Below, piece by piece: positions 44,322 to 54,724 of a stretch of 64,000 nucleotides of DNA (positions are counted from its first letter, which is position 1; each line of letters opens with the position of its first letter). This stretch comes from Macrothele yani (lineage: Eukaryota; Arthropoda; Arachnida; Araneae; Macrothelidae): NCBI GenBank assembly GCA_039090855.1, contig CM077006.1, forward strand, positions 48,741,336 through 48,805,335. The letters run 5' to 3'. Below the pieces are notes generated by a model. That model was given only the letters and a program-made list of their open reading frames with translations. It was not told the origin of the DNA and made no database searches. The translations under genes and the position numbers were made by a program.

Positions 44322-45577
44322 CACTATATTGACAAAAGTCTCCGGACACCTAGAAGAGAAACACAACATAGCATTTATTGACATACATTAGTACGGTGTC
44401 GGTCCACCTTTGGCCTTAATGCATGCACTGACCCTTCGAGACATGCTTTCGACAAGGGTTTGGAACACAGCGATAGGTATGCGCTTCCATTCAGTACATA
44501 ATGCTGCCGCTAACTGTTGCTTAATAGTAGGCCTTGGTTCCAAACTCTCAATGAGGCGCCCCAATTCATCCCATAGGTGCTCTATGGGATTAAGATCAGG
44601 GCTCTGTGCTGGCCAGTCCACACACGCCAGGGAATTATCGTCAAACCACGCCGTAATAGTCCTTGCTTTATGGGTCACTGCATTATCCTGCTGGTACAAA
44701 CAAGGCTCGGTTCCATAGTATTGCCACAGAGTTGGTAGAGCATAATTGTCCAGAATATCGAGGTAGACGTGCTGGTTAACAGGTTTGTCCACGATAACCA
44801 ATGGGCCGGGACCATACCACGAAAAACACCCCCACACGAGTACACTGCCTGCTCGAAACTTGACCGTAGGAACAGTACACTCTGGTAAATAGTAGCGTTC
44901 ACCTGGCTGCCACCATACCCACACACGGCCATCAGACTGATGGATCGTGTATATGGATTCATCAGTCCATAGAACCCGTCTCCATTAATCTACAGTCCAC
45001 GATAAATGTTCTTTACACCATGCTAAACATCGAGCAACATTCAGAGTGGAGATGAAAGGCTTATGAGTAGCCGTACGACCACGGTAACCCATGGAATGAA
45101 GTTCTCTGCGAATGGTACGTGTAAATACCGAGGTTCCAGCATTTTTACTCACCTGCACGCAAAGGTCTTGTGCAGTACTCCGTCGATTAGTTGTAACGAC
45201 TCTCCTGAGGCTTCGACATTTTTTTTTTATCACTGATTTTCTTTGGTCTGCCGGTACACGTTTTGCTGTTCAGGCACGCTATGTGTTTTCAATTTATTCA
45301 GTACATCCAAAACACAAAACAGTTGACTTGGGTATGTTTAAACGCCTCTCGGTTTCTCTTATGGACAACCCACTAATATAACACCCAATAATCTTTCCTT
45401 TCTCAAAGCCAGCTCTTTCCCGCTGCGACATTTTCACTCAACTTCACAGTGCGATATGATCGCAGTGAGCTGCAGGCTTGTTTTTATACCGTTTGCAGTT
45501 GTACCACGCATCTTAACAACGCAGCGGGTCGGTTCATTGGCTTTTGAAGGGATGTCCGGTGACTTGCCAATATAGTG
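44322..45577 (-). mobile_element. Tc1-like transposon inserted in the PLE2 GIY-YIG domain
   Basis: The left end CACTATATTGACAAAAGTCT and the right-end complement (GACTTGCCAATATAGTG) are flanked by TA at 44320-44321 and 45578-45579. Length 1256 bp. It sits on the opposite strand to PLE2. Confidence 0.93.
44388..45431 (-). pseudogene. Tc1 DD34E transposase, one stop and N-terminal frameshifts
   Basis: The N-terminus is MSQRERAGFEKGKIIGCYIS (ATG near 45431), a helix-turn-helix like that of the element at 17553, disrupted by shifts around 45230-45370. From 45233 to 44388 one frame is open apart from a single TAA near 44985: KAGTS-type region, RRELHSMGYRGRTATHKPF, first Asp in VLWTDESIYTIHQSDGRV, then [20 protein letters not shown]. 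The second Asp follows in LYQQDNAVTHKARTITAWF and the Glu in [18 protein letters not shown], ending SACIKAKGGPTPY. The catalytic triad is complete. Among the less damaged copies here. Confidence 0.91.
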
Positions 45578-45970
45578 TATATCGGATCTGCACGCCGAAA
45601 TCTTAAACTGCGAGTTAATGTGCACAAATATAATTTAAAAACACGGTCGTCTACAACTGCTTTACCAATATTGTTGTGCCTTCACGCTAACTATTTACCC
45701 ATATGTCAGAACGCAACAAACCTCGACACCCCGAATGTCTGTTCCTTCCTATTGACTGAAAGTCTAGTGCTACATAGACACAGGTCAAATTATTGTAACG
45801 ACGATTCACCCATTAAAACTCCGTTGCCTTGGATATTATTGTGCAACAATCAGGCCCCTCAGGCTATTAAACAAGGGATAACGTTTACGCACATGCGCAA
45901 ACGAATAGTGCTCCCTTACAAATGTATACTGTCACTTCAAGAGTTAAGCCGGAGTAATAATTACATCTAG

Positions 45971-46549
45971 TTTTCAGATTTCAGTGTGAACTTGAAAGTA
46001 CTCATGGTTTTAACATCGTGTGTTAGTTGTATATAGTATTCATGCAGTATTTTAAGTCGTGTATAAAATGGTAGTGAGTGTGTTAATCGATTTATAGCTT
46101 AGTCTTCAGGATGGGGGGGGGGGCAAACAGATATTGCAACTACTAAAAACATATACATACACCTTAACCAAATTTACACCGTGCCTTCTTTTCTAATAGT
46201 TTTAATCACACTCTCAGCTCATAAATTTAATTGGAAACCAGAAGACTCCAAAAAAAAAAAAAAAAAAAAAAACTATGTAAAATACGAGTCCCTTTATTTG
46301 TGTGCTCGGTGACTGATAAATGAAATTGGACAGCATGCTAAGACAATAAGGAAATTTCTTTGTCGTTCGTCTGAAGAATTTGGCCACTTGTGTCACATGC
46401 GCCGCGAAGCCTCAAAGACCATTCAAAAATGAAAAAATACACTCAACACAAATTTCTGCGGGAGATTTCGACAGATCTTTGTCCAGCAGGAAATAATTGC
46501 TGCAGAGAATGATATATTTTTCATTTCATACTTTTCCATACTGTACATA
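45971..46549. other. PLE2 downstream flank; no gene
   Basis: This probably includes the 3' untranslated part of PLE2. It holds a G-run near 46110 and a poly-A run near 46250-46270. No further feature is supported. Confidence 0.4.
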
Positions 46550-47615
46550 CACAGATGATCCATTATATTATGACCACCCCCCAGATTAGAGACATGAGCG
46601 CGCCTAGAGACCGAACGGTGGCGCAGGTGAAGTTCACAGAACAGTGTATATACAACCCGAGGACCGGCTTTCGGTTATTAGTGTTCGGAGTCAGAATGGG
46701 AAAATGCTGCCGATTTAACGGAGTTTGACAAATTGTGATGGCACTACGCCCCGGAACTATGATGCCGGAAACGGCGCGGCTTGTGGGTTTTTCACGTCGC
46801 TGCAGTGGGTACGTATCAAGAGTGGTGCACAGATGGCCGATAGACGAACCGTCGTTCTGCCGTGTGTAGTCCACAGCTCAATGATGCCAGTGGGGAGCGG
46901 AGACTGTCGCGCATAGTTCGCAGCGACCGCAGGTCCACAGTACGACAAATCACTTGCAGCTATAACAGTGGTGATCAGGGCAATGTGTCACAGCACACAG
47001 TTCATCGCAGCCTTCTGCGCTTGAGTCTGCGTAGCCGAAGACTCATCCGGGTCCCCATGCTCACTACACGTCATCGCCAACAGCGCATGAAATGGGCCCA
47101 AGTTCATCGAGATTGGACCACGGATGATTGGTAAAAAGTGGCCTGGTCTGACGAATCAAGATTCCTGGTGCATCACGTAGACGGCTAAGAGCGGATACGC
47201 CGATTTCCAACCAACGGAGGCTATGGCACCTGGATGCACTGTTGGGCGGAAACAGGCCGGCGGCGACGGTGTTATGTTGTGGGCGATGTTTTCTTGGGAC
47301 ACTTTAAGTCCCATTATCCCAATAGCACAATCACTGACAGCTGTCAGGTATCCGAACATCGTAGCGGACCAAGTTCACCCATTCATGGCAACTGTGTTCC
47401 CTTCTGGTGATGGCCATTACCAACAGGATAATGAGCCATGCCCCACTGTCGGAATCGTCAAGGAGTGGTTCGAGAAACATGCTAGTGACTTTCTGTTAAT
47501 GCCCTGGACACCAAATTCACCTGACATGAACCCAATCGAACATTTGTAGTTCGACTCGGAAAAGCGAGTTCGCGCTAAATCTCCACCATTCTGAAATGTG
47601 CGGTAACTGGAGGAG

Positions 47616-49951
47616 TTCAACAATAAATTTTATTCATAAAATGATGATACAAGCGCACCTCGTGCGATGGAACCAAAAAGAAGATTAATGAGTGACAATA
47701 TCTACAGATGAAAACATGTGGAAAGATTAAACACGGATGCAGAAGTAGTAACAGAAATTGACATATGTACAATAAAGGCTCGGAAATAATCCGGAAAAAT
47801 TACATTCAATGACGCACTATAAAGTCCAATCTGGAAGGAAAGGAAAGTCCAGATACGCTGTAGATACATAGAACCAGTGCAGGAGCAAGTATTAAGTCAC
47901 AAAAAGTTTTACTAATCAGCAGGGGAGTGACGAAGAAATGAAGCAGACAATTGAGCGGTTTTCTCCATTCCACAGAGCTGAAGATGACAAGGAAGGAGCG
48001 TACTGTCAGTCTTACAAAGAGCCTCAAGATCAGCTCTGATACACGTTAGTCGACGATAAACATCATTTGGAGGGAAAGTGGAGTGCGAAAGGTAAGCGGC
48101 CATGTCAAACGATGGATCCCGGAAGAGCGAAAATAGACGAAACAGTTGTCTATGGGTAAAGGGGCCAGTGTGCACTTCGTTATCTTGACAAAACTATTCG
48201 AATTGCGCTTGAAGCGTGGCTTCTGCAAGTTCTTCTAGATTATTCGTTAGGCAACACTCTCTAGGGGACGCGGAAGGAGAACGAGTGCTAGAAGATGAGC
48301 GAGAACGATACACTCGTGAACGTCCACGTTTAGCTGCAGCGCTAGGAGCTTTGAAGACTGCGCGTTTTGTGGTACGGCCACTGGAATCAACAACAGTATC
48401 ACCAGTAATGGTGAGGTCATCCACACCAGTGGGATCTATAGTGGGAATAATAGGAAGATGAAGCAGTTCGAGAGCGTCCTGAGCAGTTGTTAAAGCTCCG
48501 CGAGCGCCGCGGTAATCATCGAGATCAGTTGCCGAAGAAGCAGTGGTAATCATGGCTACCTCCTCAGAGGGAGCCTCAACAGGAGAAGTAGAAAGCACCA
48601 CCTGAGCAGAAACGTCCTGTTCAGAAATCGAGCAAGTAGATGTAAACGGTTCAGGTGAAGTTGAACCAAGGAGAGGAGGAAAGTGAACTTCAGTAAAATC
48701 AGGAGCACGCAATTCAGGCTCTTCACGAGAACCAGACGGGGGTGTATCAACAGCCACTGATGTAGACAACAATCCAGAAGAAGAGGAAGGTCCAGGACAC
48801 TTTATAAAAATGCCCCAGGCCTTTGCACTTACTGCAGTGGAACTCAGTTAACAGATCGATGTGTCTCCGTTGACTGTGACAATGGACAGTAAGTTGTGTA
48901 AGTATAGTTGCAATATCATCCAGAGAAGAAAAAATGACAGGCACCATTCGACGAGCACCATAAATATGGCGATCCTCAAAGTCGTTGGGCGCTGCCGAGT
49001 AGGTTACGACGTCCCCGGCAACGCGACCAAGAGATGAGATACCTGAAAGGAGCATGACATTAGTGACTTCAAGTGGCACCGGGTAAAACGACACGTTAAC
49101 CGGGCGCTGTATCACAGGTTTGGGCATCATGAGGTTATTATTAATAGTAATACCTTTCTGCAAAAGAGAGGTCACATGGGCAGGTTGAGAAAGATAAACA
49201 ACAATAGTCCGAGCCCCACGATAGAGATGAGTAATAGCAGACGGAGATAAAAGCTTCTTAACTGCCGTAGCATAAACTTTCAACTTGGTATCGGGAAGAG
49301 CTTTAAAAAAGACTCCTAAGCCCATATGCGAGGAGAACGTTTGAGCTTGAACAGATGACGCCGGAATAATAAGGTGAATAGAGTTGCTGGTGCGACGAAC
49401 ATGAGGTTTCAAAGCACTGACTTGCTGTAACACAATCGAGGATTGGCGATCAGATGCAGAGGTCGCTGCAGCAGAATAAGACGATGGAAATCGAACTGCT
49501 GTGGAAGGTGGAGGAGTGACGTCATCTTGAATATCCATTGCATCAGCAGAAATCGCAGTAGAAGCTGTGTCAGAATAGCTGTCTGACTGGGCAGCAGTAG
49601 GAGAAGAAGTGCCGAAAGACGCACCGAAAGAGGGCAACTGAACAGCGCCACGAGGAGAAGTCAGCGCAGCAGCGTCGCCGGTTACAGGAAGGGTGGTAGT
49701 AGGGCTACCGAAAAAGACATCTCCACCGGAAGTCGCCATTACTAATGGCTGCGCCCAGCAGTTCTTCTGGCCAGCTAGACCAGAAGGTAAATAAAGCTTG
49801 GAATGAAGAAAATATCGTACTTACGAATCGGAAAGTAGAACAAAACGATGCACTAGACCTTTAGATACACGAAAAACACAGAATTATAACTGGGAGGGCA
49901 CTATAAACTGAACTTTAAACTCGAAAATATCGGAGCTGATGCAGAGCATGA
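47616..49951 (-). mobile_element. LINE-like element with an ORF1/gag-type gene only
   Basis: A 2.3-kb minus-strand insertion splits a Tc1 gene. It has ~210 bp of leader, one interrupted gag-like ORF (48194-49739), then ~575 bp without RT sequence, ending near AATAAAATTTATTG on the minus strand. There are no terminal repeats and no clear target duplication. It could be an ORF1-only ('half-LINE') family or an internally deleted copy. Confidence 0.6.
48194..49739 (-). pseudogene. LINE ORF1 / gag-like protein with a CCHC knuckle broken by a frameshift
   Basis: The first frame (48747-49739, 330 codons) starts MATSGGDVFFGSPTTTLPVT, with a low-complexity Ser/Thr/Ala-rich N-terminus. A structured middle follows (VFFKALPDTKLKVYATAVKK, RGARTIVVYLSQPAHVTSLL, QRPVNVSFYPVPLEVTNVML). 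It ends at a zinc-knuckle start, FHCSKCKGLGHFYK. Exactly there the frame shifts; the next frame (48194-48772) supplies the missing Cys and SSSSGLLSTSVAVDTPPSGS, then an acidic Ser/Pro-rich region and a basic RGRSRVYRSRSSSSTRSPS stretch. The pattern C-x2-C-x4-H-x4-C fits nucleic-acid-binding gag-like ORF1 proteins. No RT domain follows. The rather clean frames suggest this is young compared with its host Tc1 element. The LINE clade is not certain. Confidence 0.72.
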
Positions 49952-50109
49952 GAGAACCTGCTGTTGACATTATGGTACCAGATATCCCAGGATACCTATC
50001 GCTACCCTCATCGAATAGATGCCTCGCCGAGTGGCCACTGTTTTGCGGGATAAAGGGGGTCCTACAGCTTATTAGGCAGGTTTTCATAATGTAATGGTCC
50101 ATCGGTGTA

Positions 50110-50629
50110 TGCACGATGATTTCCAACATACAATAGGAAATTTCCTTATTGCTTTCTACTGTAAATTTTTTTCCCTTTTTCTACTGGAAATTCACAATTT
50201 TTTTTCAATTTTTACTGCATACCGAAGTTCTACAGAAAAATTACCAATTAGTGTAATCTAGAAAATAAAAAGGGCATGGTTCAATATCCAAGGGAGGAGA
50301 AATGTCGGCTCTTGCCCCTCTATATGAGCGCCCATGCAAATTGGTCAACAGAACTCGTATTGCCCCCCCCCACCATCTGAAAGCATATTGCGCGAGCTTT
50401 GAGATATATCATATTATGGGGGGCAATTTAAATTTCATGGTCACCCGTTATGACGCTTAATTTCTCAAAATACAGCCAATTAATTTTATTAGACAAAGAG
50501 GGAGGGGGGCCATTGAACAGCAAGAAAATTCATAGGGAAATTAACTAAATTTTGTTTCCAGTAAAGAACTAGATTTTTTTACATGCCCGGACAGATATTC
50601 TATATGCCCCTGGTATGTCGGGCAGCATA
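50110..50629. other. No recognised gene
   Basis: The sequence is AT-rich with C- and G-runs (near 50365 and 50500), and no feature is supported. Confidence 0.4.
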
Positions 50630-50769
50630 ATTGTCGAGTCGTTTCGCTGCGTCCGACAGGGAGTTAGCTTTACATTTGGAACGCAACACCACACCCGTTT
50701 TATATATTTGGAGTGATAACGAAGTACCACGTGAGGCGACTATAAATTGTGACACCTATTCTCTGTACG

Positions 50770-53700
50770 TAATCAGTAAACGTTTGTCAGTAATATGGAA
50801 ACATGGCGACGTAAGCCAATTTGACTGCGGCCAAATAGTTGGTGCCCGGCATGTGCCAGCATTTCAGAAACAGCCGCACTTGTTGGTTGCTCCCGTACTA
50901 CTGTTTCAATTGTGTACTGGATAAAACTACGAACAGACATTCTGCAGAAGGGCTCGACACTGGTCAGCCACACTTGTTGGCTGCTCCCGTACTACTGTAT
51001 CAAGGTGGTACCAGGACTAGATTAGCCATGCGCAGGCATCTAGCAGAAGGGCTCACATTGGTCAGCCACACTTGTTGGCTGCTCCCGTATTATTGTATCA
51101 AGGTTGTACCAGGACTAGATTAACCATGCACAGGCAACCAGCAGAAGGGCTCACATTGGTCAGCCACATTTGTTGGCTGCTCCCGTGCTACTGAATCAAG
51201 GGTGCACCACGACTGGATTAACCATGTACAGACATCCAGCAGAAGGGCACACATTGGTCAGCCACATTTGTTGGCTGCTCCCGTGCTACTGAATCAAGGG
51301 TGCACCACGACTGGATTAACCATGCACAGACATCCAGCAGAAGGGCACACATTGGTCAGCCACACTTGTTGGCTGCTCCCGTATTATTGTATCAAGGTTG
51401 TACCAGGACTAGATTAACCATGCACAGGCAACCAGCAGAAGGGCTCACATTGGTCAGCCACACTTGTTGGCTGCTCCCGTGCTACTGAATCAAGGGTGCA
51501 CCACGACTGGATTAACCATGTACAGACATCCAGCAGAAGGGCACACATTGGTCAGCCACATTTGTTGGCTGCTCCCGTGCTACTGAATCAAGGGTGCACC
51601 ACGACTGGATTAACCATGTACAGACATCCAGCAGAAGGGCACACATTGGTCAGCCAGATTTGTTGGCTGCTCCCGTGCTACTGAATCAAGGGTGCACCAC
51701 GACTGGATTAACCATGTACAGACATCCAGCAGAAGGGCACACATTGGTCAGCCACATTTGTTGGCTGCTCCCGTGCTACTGAATCAAGGGTGCACCACGA
51801 CTGGATTAACCATGTACAGACATCCAGCAGAAGGGCACACATTGGTCAGCCACACTTGTTGGCTGCTCCCGTATTATTGTATCAAGGATGTACCAGGACT
51901 GGATTGACCATGCACAGACATCCAGCAGAAGGGCTCACATTGGTCAGCCACACTTGTTGGCTGCTCCCGTATTATTGTATCAAGGTTGTACCAGGACTAG
52001 ATTAACCATGCACAGGCAACCAGCAGAAGGGCTCACATTGGTCAGCCACACTTGCTGGCTTCTCCCGTATTATTGTATCAAGGTTGTACCAGGACTAGAT
52101 TAGCCATGCGCAGGCATCCAGCAGAAGGGCTCACAGTAGTCAGCCACACTTGTTGGCTGCTCCCGTACTACTGTATCAAGGATGTACCAGGACTGGATTG
52201 ACCATGTACAGACATCCAGCAGAAGGGCACACATTGGTCAGCCACACTTGTTGGCTGCTCCCGTATTATTGTATCAAGGTTGTACCAGGACTAGATTAAC
52301 CATGCACAGGCAACCAGCAGAAGGGCTCACATTGGTCAGCCACACTTGCTGGCTTCTCCCGTATTATTGTATCAAGGTTGTACCAGGACTAGATTAGCCA
52401 TGCGCAGGCATCCAGCAGAAGGGCTCACAGTAGTCAGCCACACTTGTTGGCTGCTCCCGTACTACTGTATCAAGGATGTACCAGGACTGGATTGACCATG
52501 TACAGACATCCAGCAGAAGGGCACACATTGGTCAGCCACACTTGTTGGCTGCTCCCGTATTATTGTATCAAGGTTGTACCAGGACTAGATTAACCATGCA
52601 CAGGCAACCAGCAGAAGGGCTCACATTGGTCAGCCACACTTGCTGGCTTCTCCCGTATTATTGTATCAAGGTTGTACCAGGACTAGATTAGCCATGCGCA
52701 GGCATCCAGCAGAAGGGCTCACAGTAGTCAGCCACACTTGTTGGCTGCTCCCGTACTACTGTATCAAGGATGTACCAGGACTGGATTGACCATGTACAGA
52801 CATCCAGCAGAAGGGCACACATTGGTCAGCCACACTTGTTGGCTGCTCCCGTATTATTGTATCAAGGTTGTACCAGGACTAGATTAACCATGCACAGGCA
52901 ACCAGCAGAAGGGCTCACATTGGTCAGCCACACTTGTTGGCTGCTCCCGTGCTGCTGAATCAAGGGTGCACCAGGACTGGATTAATCTCGCACAGACATC
53001 CAGCAGAAGGGCTCACATTGGTCAGCCACACTTGTTGGCTGCTCCCGTATTATTGTATCAAGGTTGTACCAGGACTAGATTAACCATGCACAGGCAACCA
53101 GCAGAAGTGCTCACATTGGTCAGCCACACTTGTTGGCTGCTCCCGTACTACTGTACCAAGGATGTACCAGGACTGGATTAACCACACACAGTTATCCAGC
53201 AGAAGCGCTCACATTGGTCAGAGAGGTGAGCGTCGGGTGTCACGACTGGCATCTCAACAACGACGTGCAGCACTCATCCATCTCTCCCGCCAGTACAACA
53301 GCGGTGCAGTTCGACTTATTTCCACATGCGCCGTACCTTGCTTCATCTCTGGTAACACAGCAGGAGACCAACGAAGGTACCCATGATGATGATGATGCCC
53401 AGTCATCGCAAACAACGCCTCGCATGGGCCAAGGAACACGTCAACAATGGACCCTCGACAGATGGAAAAATGTCATCTGGAGTGACGAGTCCCGTTTCCT
53501 GCTACGCCATCCTGATGGCCGGGTTCGGATATGGCCCTATCCCAGGGTTGCACAGTTGGTGTTCCTCAGGCCGGTGGAGGTGGTGTTCTGGTCTAGGGAG
53601 CTTTTTCGCTTCAAGCCCGTTGCTTATTCGACAGACTCTGAATGGTGAACGTTACAGGGGCCTGTTAGCCGACCATCTCCGTGTCTGCATGAGGTTTACC

Positions 53701-53910
53701 CGGACCACAGTGCCATTTTCCAATAGAACAACGCACCGTGTCATCGGGCTGGTATAACTGATGAGTGGTTGGTTAAACACGACAACGAATTCACCACATC
53801 GCCTTGGGACCTAAACTCCCTTGACTGTAACGCAATTGAACATTTGTGGAATATGTTAGAACTGCTTATGAGAACTAGTGATCCTCTTTTTCACGCTTTC
53901 CAACCATAGA
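50770..53910 (+). pseudogene. Tc1 transposase interrupted by tandem amplification of its DNA-binding segment
   Basis: The N-terminus reads SQFDCGQIVGARH near 50815, then after a small deletion SISETAALVGCSRTTVSIVY, the helix-turn-helix. That segment is the first unit of the array. After the last unit the gene resumes with SSRSAHIGQRGERRVSRLAS and QQRRAALIHLSRQYNSGAVR (53195-53310). The first catalytic Asp lies in VIWSDESRFLLRHPDGRVRI near 53475. The second motif is damaged (stop and Asn in place of QQDN near 53720). A degraded LDCNAIEHLWNMLE near 53820 holds the Glu. Because the unit is 98 bp (32 codons plus 2 bases), the frame shifts at each unit and stops occur, so the protein is lost. Confidence 0.88.
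50881..53217 (+). repeat. 98-bp tandem array, 24 units, with a 294-bp higher-order pattern
   Basis: Units start TGTTGGCTGCTCCCGTA and run through TATCAAGG, ACCAGGACTGGATTAACCAT, CATCCAGCAGAAGGGC and ACATTGGTCAGCCACACT. The first unit is 94 bp and diverged, the last is cut short at 53217. From 50975 to 53131 the start word recurs at a constant 98 bp (22 intervals). Unit variants alternate with period three from about 51890 to 52960: identical three-unit blocks begin near 52182, 52476 and 52770. Repeated ~62-71-codon frames in the array end at the recurring CTAGATTA stop and are not genes. Confidence 0.97.
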
Positions 53911-53919
53911 TTGAAGAGG

Positions 53920-54430
53920 CGTATATGCACCAGCTTTGTCCGTCTGTCCGTCCGTCCGCACGATAACCCGCGTAAATATGGTTCGATTTCGATTAAATTT
54001 TACTATGTGGTAGGGGACCACCTGGGGACGAACCCTTTAGAAAATGGACGAAATGGGGTCAAAGGTCACGACATAGGAGCGGGATCCATTCCATTGCCCT
54101 TATGAGTCATAACTTGCGTAAAAATTGCTTCTATTTCGGTGAAATTTTAGTATGTGGTAGGAGACCACTGAGGACGAACTCTACTGAAAATGGACGAAAC
54201 GGGATCAAAGGTCAGGACATAGGAGCGGGATCCATTCCATTGCGCTTATGCGCCATAACTTACGTAAAAATGCTTCGATTGAGACAAAACTTTATCATGT
54301 TGTTCTGGAAGTATACTTTACCGGTTCTGTTGAATATCATCGAAATGGGGTCGAAGGTCAGGTCATAGGAGCGAGATTTATTCTACAGCCATTATCCTCA
54401 TAACTTGAGTAATGATTTCAGGTATGTTGG
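53920..54430. repeat. R1-related repeat with three ~145-bp units
   Basis: It starts GCGTATATGCACCAGCTTTG and TCCGTCTGTCCGTCCGTCCG, then units with ATGGTTCGATTTCG, CGAAATGGGGTCAAAGGTCA and GACATAGGAGCGGGATCC. The word GACATAGGAGCG recurs near 54070, 54215 and (diverged) 54360. It matches 18830-19050. Confidence 0.75.
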
Positions 54431-54472
54431 AAAGCGTATCATAATCAATGGATTGCATGATTTTACTAACCT

Positions 54473-54698
54473 GTTTTTTTTTTTTTTTTTTAATTGGAGG
54501 TTCAACAACCAGCGTGAGCAACTCAGTGGGCTATAAGTAGTCGTCCGTCCCTAATTTAGGACAACTGGTTCCAGGGAAGGGGGAGAGCCAGTGCGGTAAG
54601 ACAAATACAACATCCATGCCTCACCGGGATTCGAACCCGCACCCCATCTCGGACGAATGGTCACAAGACAGCGCTTAGACCACTGCGCCACCGGGCAG
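54473..54698 (-). repeat. SINE S1, minus strand
   Basis: Minus-strand S1 with a long T-run at its left (tail), body complement CAACCAGCGTGAGCAACTCA and B-box complement GGGATTCGAACCC. It lies just upstream of S2 copy 3, as another S1 lies within S2 copy 2. Confidence 0.85.
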
Positions 54699-54724
54699 CT
54701 GACCCTCCACGAAATGAGCGTTAA

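Larger units (their letters stand above)
42430..45970 (+). mobile_element. Penelope-like element (PLE2) 3' part, split by two Tc1 insertions
   Basis: PLE sequence is found in three segments: 42430-42733, 44157-44321 and 45578-45970. Removing each Tc1 element together with one TA joins the segments in frame, showing that both transposons inserted into an existing PLE gene. The 5' half with the reverse transcriptase core is absent; older repeats lie upstream. Confidence 0.85.
42440..45970 (+). pseudogene. PLE reverse transcriptase C-terminus and GIY-YIG endonuclease, interrupted
   Basis: Segment 1 reads LLIPYNTNHPLRHKLASLN near 42465 (family IPYxSNHPxxHK) and VKYVASIPYIPAVTN near 42690. Segment 2 continues SRHRIDFGLKTRNIQDIIRK and RYGVYAIPLG near 44265, the GIY part of the nuclease. 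Segment 3 begins at the YIG part (IGSARRNLKLRVNVHKYNLK) at 45580 and runs open to a stop at 45970. The Tc1 element at 44322 lies exactly between the GIY and YIG motifs. There are stops in segment 1 and no RT core. The GIY-YIG domain makes the nick used for PLE insertion; this copy is dead. Confidence 0.86.
46696..50045 (+). pseudogene. Tc1 transposase, frameshifted and interrupted
   Basis: The first part (46696-47612) contains ETARLVGFS, RRLSRIVRSDRRSTVRQITC (46899-46958), SLRSRRLIRVPMLTTRHRQQ and the first Asp region near 47145 (SDESR, out of frame). It continues with GGDGVMLWAMFSWDTLSPII, VHPFMATVFPSGDGHYQQDN with the second Asp near 47415, and NSPDMNPIEHL with the Glu near 47535, followed by a stop. 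After the LINE-like insertion the tail resumes at 49952 (LLLTLWYQISQDTYRY). Multiple frameshifts; no function. Confidence 0.87.
46550..50107 (+). mobile_element. Tc1-like transposon, family 'GATGAGCCATTACATTATG', copy 2, split by a LINE-like insertion
   Basis: The left end CACAGATGATCCATTATATT and right-end complement CACCGATGGACCATTACATT are flanked by TA (46548-46549; 50108-50109). The element is interrupted from about 47616 to 49951; joining the flanks restores the order seen in copy 3 (61723-62908). Confidence 0.88.
50630..53925 (+). mobile_element. Tc1-like element expanded by an internal 98-bp tandem array
   Basis: Transposase sequence flanks the array on both sides: N-terminal helix-turn-helix before 50880 and the rest of the gene after 53217. 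Without the array the element would be near 1 kb. Terminal repeats were not found; the 3' side merges with repeat R1-like DNA at about 53925, so it is probably truncated. Confidence 0.82.

Noticed and set aside
51202..53181. A series of ~62-71-codon overlapping frames resembling a repetitive protein
   Set aside because: They are the same 98-bp unit read in shifted frames. Each ends at the recurring CTAGATTA stop and none has its own start context; the true coding origin is the Tc1 helix-turn-helix in another frame.
50881..53217. CRISPR-like array
   Set aside because: There is no alternation of constant repeats and unique spacers; the whole 98-bp unit repeats, and flanks are transposase sequence in a eukaryotic context.
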